A DNA stretch of 6,635 nt. It comes from Draconibacterium sp. Lineage in GTDB: Bacteria; Bacteroidota; Bacteroidia; Bacteroidales; Prolixibacteraceae. Where the stretch lies: contig JAUVDE010000191.1 in assembly GCA_030595485.1 (NCBI GenBank), forward strand, positions 1-6,635. The letters are read 5' to 3'. Both the position numbers and the translations under genes were made by a program. The notes beneath the pieces are model-generated. The model was not told where the DNA came from and did not search any database. It saw nothing but the letters and a program-made list of their open reading frames with translations. This document shows, in pieces, positions 4,540 through 6,635 of this stretch (its first letter is position 1; every line of letters starts with the position of its first letter).

Positions 4540-6635
4540 ATGAGAAGATTAAATTTAATTCTGTTGCTAACTGTTCTTGTATTCAGTTCAGCAGTAGCAA
4601 AAGAAGGAATGTGGCTTCCTTCACTTATTCACAAATTGAATATTAACACCATGCAAAAAATGGGTTGCGAACTTAGTGCTGAAGACATTTACAGCATTAA
4701 CAACTCGAGCCTGAAAGATGCGATTGTAGCATTAGACCGTGGTTCGTGTACCGCCGAAGTTATTTCGAAAGATGGACTTTTGCTAACCAACCACCATTGT
4801 GGTTTTGGCGAAATTCAGAAACATTCAAGTATCGAGCACGATTACCTGCAAGATGGTTTTTGGGCGATGTCGAAAGAAGAAGAACTCCCGAACCCGGGCA
4901 AAACTGTAACTTTTCTAGTTCGTATTGATGATGTAACAGCCAAAGTTTTAGCCGAAGTTACCGACGAAATGAGTGAAGGTGAAAGAGCTAAGAAAATTGC
5001 AGTAAAAACAAGAGAGCTTGCTAAGGAAGCAAAAGGTGATACGCACTACGAAGTTTATGTGAGAGATTTTTTCAATTCAAATCAATATTTTCTTTTTGTA
5101 AGCGAAACATTTAAAGATGTTCGTTTGGTTGGAGCACCTCCACAAGCATTGGGTAAATTTGGTGGCGACACCGACAACTGGATGTGGCCTCGTCACACCA
5201 ACGATTTTTCAATGTTTCGTGTTTATGCGGATGCGGATGGAAAACCTGCTGACTACTCGAAAGACAACGTTCCTTTTCAGCCAAAACACCACTTACCAAT
5301 TTCATTGAAAGGTGTTGAAGCAGGTGATTTTGCAATGGTATTTGGCTACCCTGGTGGAACCAACCGTTATAAAACATCGTATGGCATTGACTATACCATG
5401 AAAGTTACCAACGCATCGCGTATTGAGGTTCGCGAGAAAAAATTGGACATTATTGCTGAGTACATGGCAACCAGCCAAAAAGCAAAAATCCAGTATGCAT
5501 CGAAACACGCGCGCAGTGCTAACTATTATAAAAATGCAATTGGCCAGAACGGGGCTTTGGAAAACCTAGGAATTGTAGCTCAGAAAAAAGAGCTGGAAGA
5601 CGAATTTACAGCTTGGGTAAATGCCGATGCAAATCGTAAAGCTAAATATGGTGAAGCCTTAAGTCTAATTGAAGAAAAATACAAAGAGATTGAAGCTGAC
5701 AAAGCACGTCAGTATTTGATGGAATCAATGCTTTATGGTCCCGAAATTTTCTTGTTTGCAAACCGCGCACAACCATTGGCCAGTCTTTTAGAAGATCCGG
5801 AAGGAAACAAAGAGAAAATTGCCAAAGTTACCGAAGGGATGAAAAAATCGCTAGATGGTTTTTATAAAGACTACAGTGCTGAAACCGACGAAAAAGTAGT
5901 TGCTGCCTTAATGAAAATTTATAACGATGTAAACAAGGCAAATTATCATCCTGCATTTTTTGCCGACGTTAATGGGAAATACAAAGGAGACTTTGCTAAA
6001 TACACAGCAAAAATGTTCCAGAAATCGGTATTCGATAATAAAGCTGAAATGGAAGCTTTTCTAAATAAGCCAAGTTTGAAAGCTTTAAAGAAAGACATGG
6101 TTTTTCAGGCTGCTACACAAATTTTTGATGAATATCGTGATATTTCAAAAGAGCTGGCTTCAGGTGGTGAAGGACTAACAAAAGGACGACGATTATTTGT
6201 TGAAGGTTTAATGGAAATGAATCCGGACACGAAATTCTATCCGGATGCTAACTCAACCATGCGTTTAACTTATGGTTCGGTAATGGATTACGATCCTCGC
6301 GATGGTGTAACTTATAAATATTACACCACTACTGATGGTTATTTAGAAAAAGAAATTCCGGGTGATTACGAATTTGATGTACCTGCAAGAATGAAAGAAT
6401 TGTTGGTAGATAAAAATTACGGACAATACGCTCATGAAGATGGTAAATTGCGCACTTGTTTTATTACTGACAACGATATTACCGGAGGCAACTCGGGTAG
6501 CCCGGTAATTAATGGCAAAGGCGAATTAATTGGTATTGCCTTCGACGGAAACTGGGAAGCCATGAGTGGTGACCTTGATTTTGAAGATAACTTGCAACGT
6601 TGTATTAATGTTGATATTCGCTTTGTACTTTGGGT
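4540..6635 (+). CDS. S46 dipeptidyl-peptidase (DPP7-like), 3' end beyond window
   Basis: This exported serine exopeptidase releases dipeptides from the N-terminus of oligopeptides and serves peptide nutrition. It has 698 complete codons with no stop before the right edge; family members are about 710-720 residues, so only a short C-terminal tail is missing. A signal peptide (1-20) ends in AVA, followed by KEGMW, the usual mature N-terminus of the family. The double beta-barrel protease domain is split by a helical domain (about 290-560). Catalytic residues by family comparison are H86 (LLTNHHCGFG), D222 (RHTNDFSMFR) and S652 (TGGNSGSPV). The residue 18 positions after the catalytic Ser, Gly in DPP7 and Arg in the acid-specific DPP11 of Porphyromonas gingivalis, is Gly670 here (FDGNWEAMSGD). 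This points to preference for hydrophobic rather than Asp/Glu residues at P1. Related P. gingivalis enzymes act in the periplasm. The ATG at 4540 is preceded by a good promoter with an inverted repeat in its spacer. Confidence 0.94.
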   Translation, partial: MRRLNLILLLTVLVFSSAVAKEGMWLPSLIHKLNINTMQKMGCELSAEDIYSINNSSLKDAIVALDRGSCTAEVISKDGLLLTNHHCGFGEIQKHSSIEHDYLQDGFWAMSKEEELPNPGKTVTFLVRIDDVTAKVLAEVTDEMSEGERAKKIAVKTRELAKEAKGDTHYEVYVRDFFNSNQYFLFVSETFKDVRLVGAPPQALGKFGGDTDNWMWPRHTNDFSMFRVYADADGKPADYSKDNVPFQPKHHLPISLKGVEAGDFAMVFGYPGGTNRYKTSYGIDYTMKVTNASRIEVREKKLDIIAEYMATSQKAKIQYASKHARSANYYKNAIGQNGALENLGIVAQKKELEDEFTAWVNADANRKAKYGEALSLIEEKYKEIEADKARQYLMESMLYGPEIFLFANRAQPLASLLEDPEGNKEKIAKVTEGMKKSLDGFYKDYSAETDEKVVAALMKIYNDVNKANYHPAFFADVNGKYKGDFAKYTAKMFQKSVFDNKAEMEAFLNKPSLKALKKDMVFQAATQIFDEYRDISKELASGGEGLTKGRRLFVEGLMEMNPDTKFYPDANSTMRLTYGSVMDYDPRDGVTYKYYTTTDGYLEKEIPGDYEFDVPARMKELLVDKNYGQYAHEDGKLRTCFITDNDITGGNSGSPVINGKGELIGIAFDGNWEAMSGDLDFEDNLQRCINVDIRFVLW

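Noticed and set aside
5111..5508. Minus-strand frames of 88 and 68 codons and a plus-strand frame of 63 codons inside the S46 gene.
   Set aside because: All lie within a well-supported coding frame with catalytic motifs; they are shadows.

Overview
This looks like chromosomal DNA of a member of the Bacteroidota, possibly a Marinilabiliales/Prolixibacteraceae-type lineage (the phylum is well supported, the order is a guess). Three observations support the phylum. All genes start without a recognisable Shine-Dalgarno sequence. The best promoter elements follow the Bacteroidota consensus (TTG, 17-23 bp spacer, TAnnTTTG). The gene content (DUF4837 lipoprotein, S46 dipeptidyl-peptidase, and an M23 protein with an N-terminal YRLIVYNDTTF-type segment) is typical of that phylum. 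The window appears to be ordinary core-genome sequence: no mobile element, CRISPR array, tRNA or rRNA was seen.

Layout. Positions 4216 down to 584 hold a tight minus-strand gene cluster read in the order M23 peptidase, dxr, rseP, tatA. The gaps are 18, 8 and 55 bp, and the cluster is closed by a strong intrinsic terminator at 530-561. Beyond it on the same strand, 327 down to 1 is the 5' part of a DUF4837-type lipoprotein gene that runs off the left edge. Positions 4217-4539 form a divergent intergenic region with a candidate promoter facing each way and two near-palindromes. From 4540 to the right edge runs a plus-strand S46 dipeptidyl-peptidase gene that lacks only its last few codons.

How the genes fit together. 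The minus-strand cluster is an envelope-biogenesis unit: a membrane-anchored peptidoglycan hydrolase, the committed enzyme of the MEP isoprenoid pathway (which supplies the undecaprenyl carrier and quinone side chains), a site-2 intramembrane protease, and the pore-forming subunit of the Tat exporter. The divergent S46 enzyme is an exported peptidase that removes dipeptides from oligopeptides, and the sequence suggests DPP7-like rather than DPP11-like specificity. I do not see a convincing undescribed system. The most notable unexplained signal is an 18-bp palindrome with one inserted base, lying exactly between the two elements of the S46 promoter, which may be an operator.
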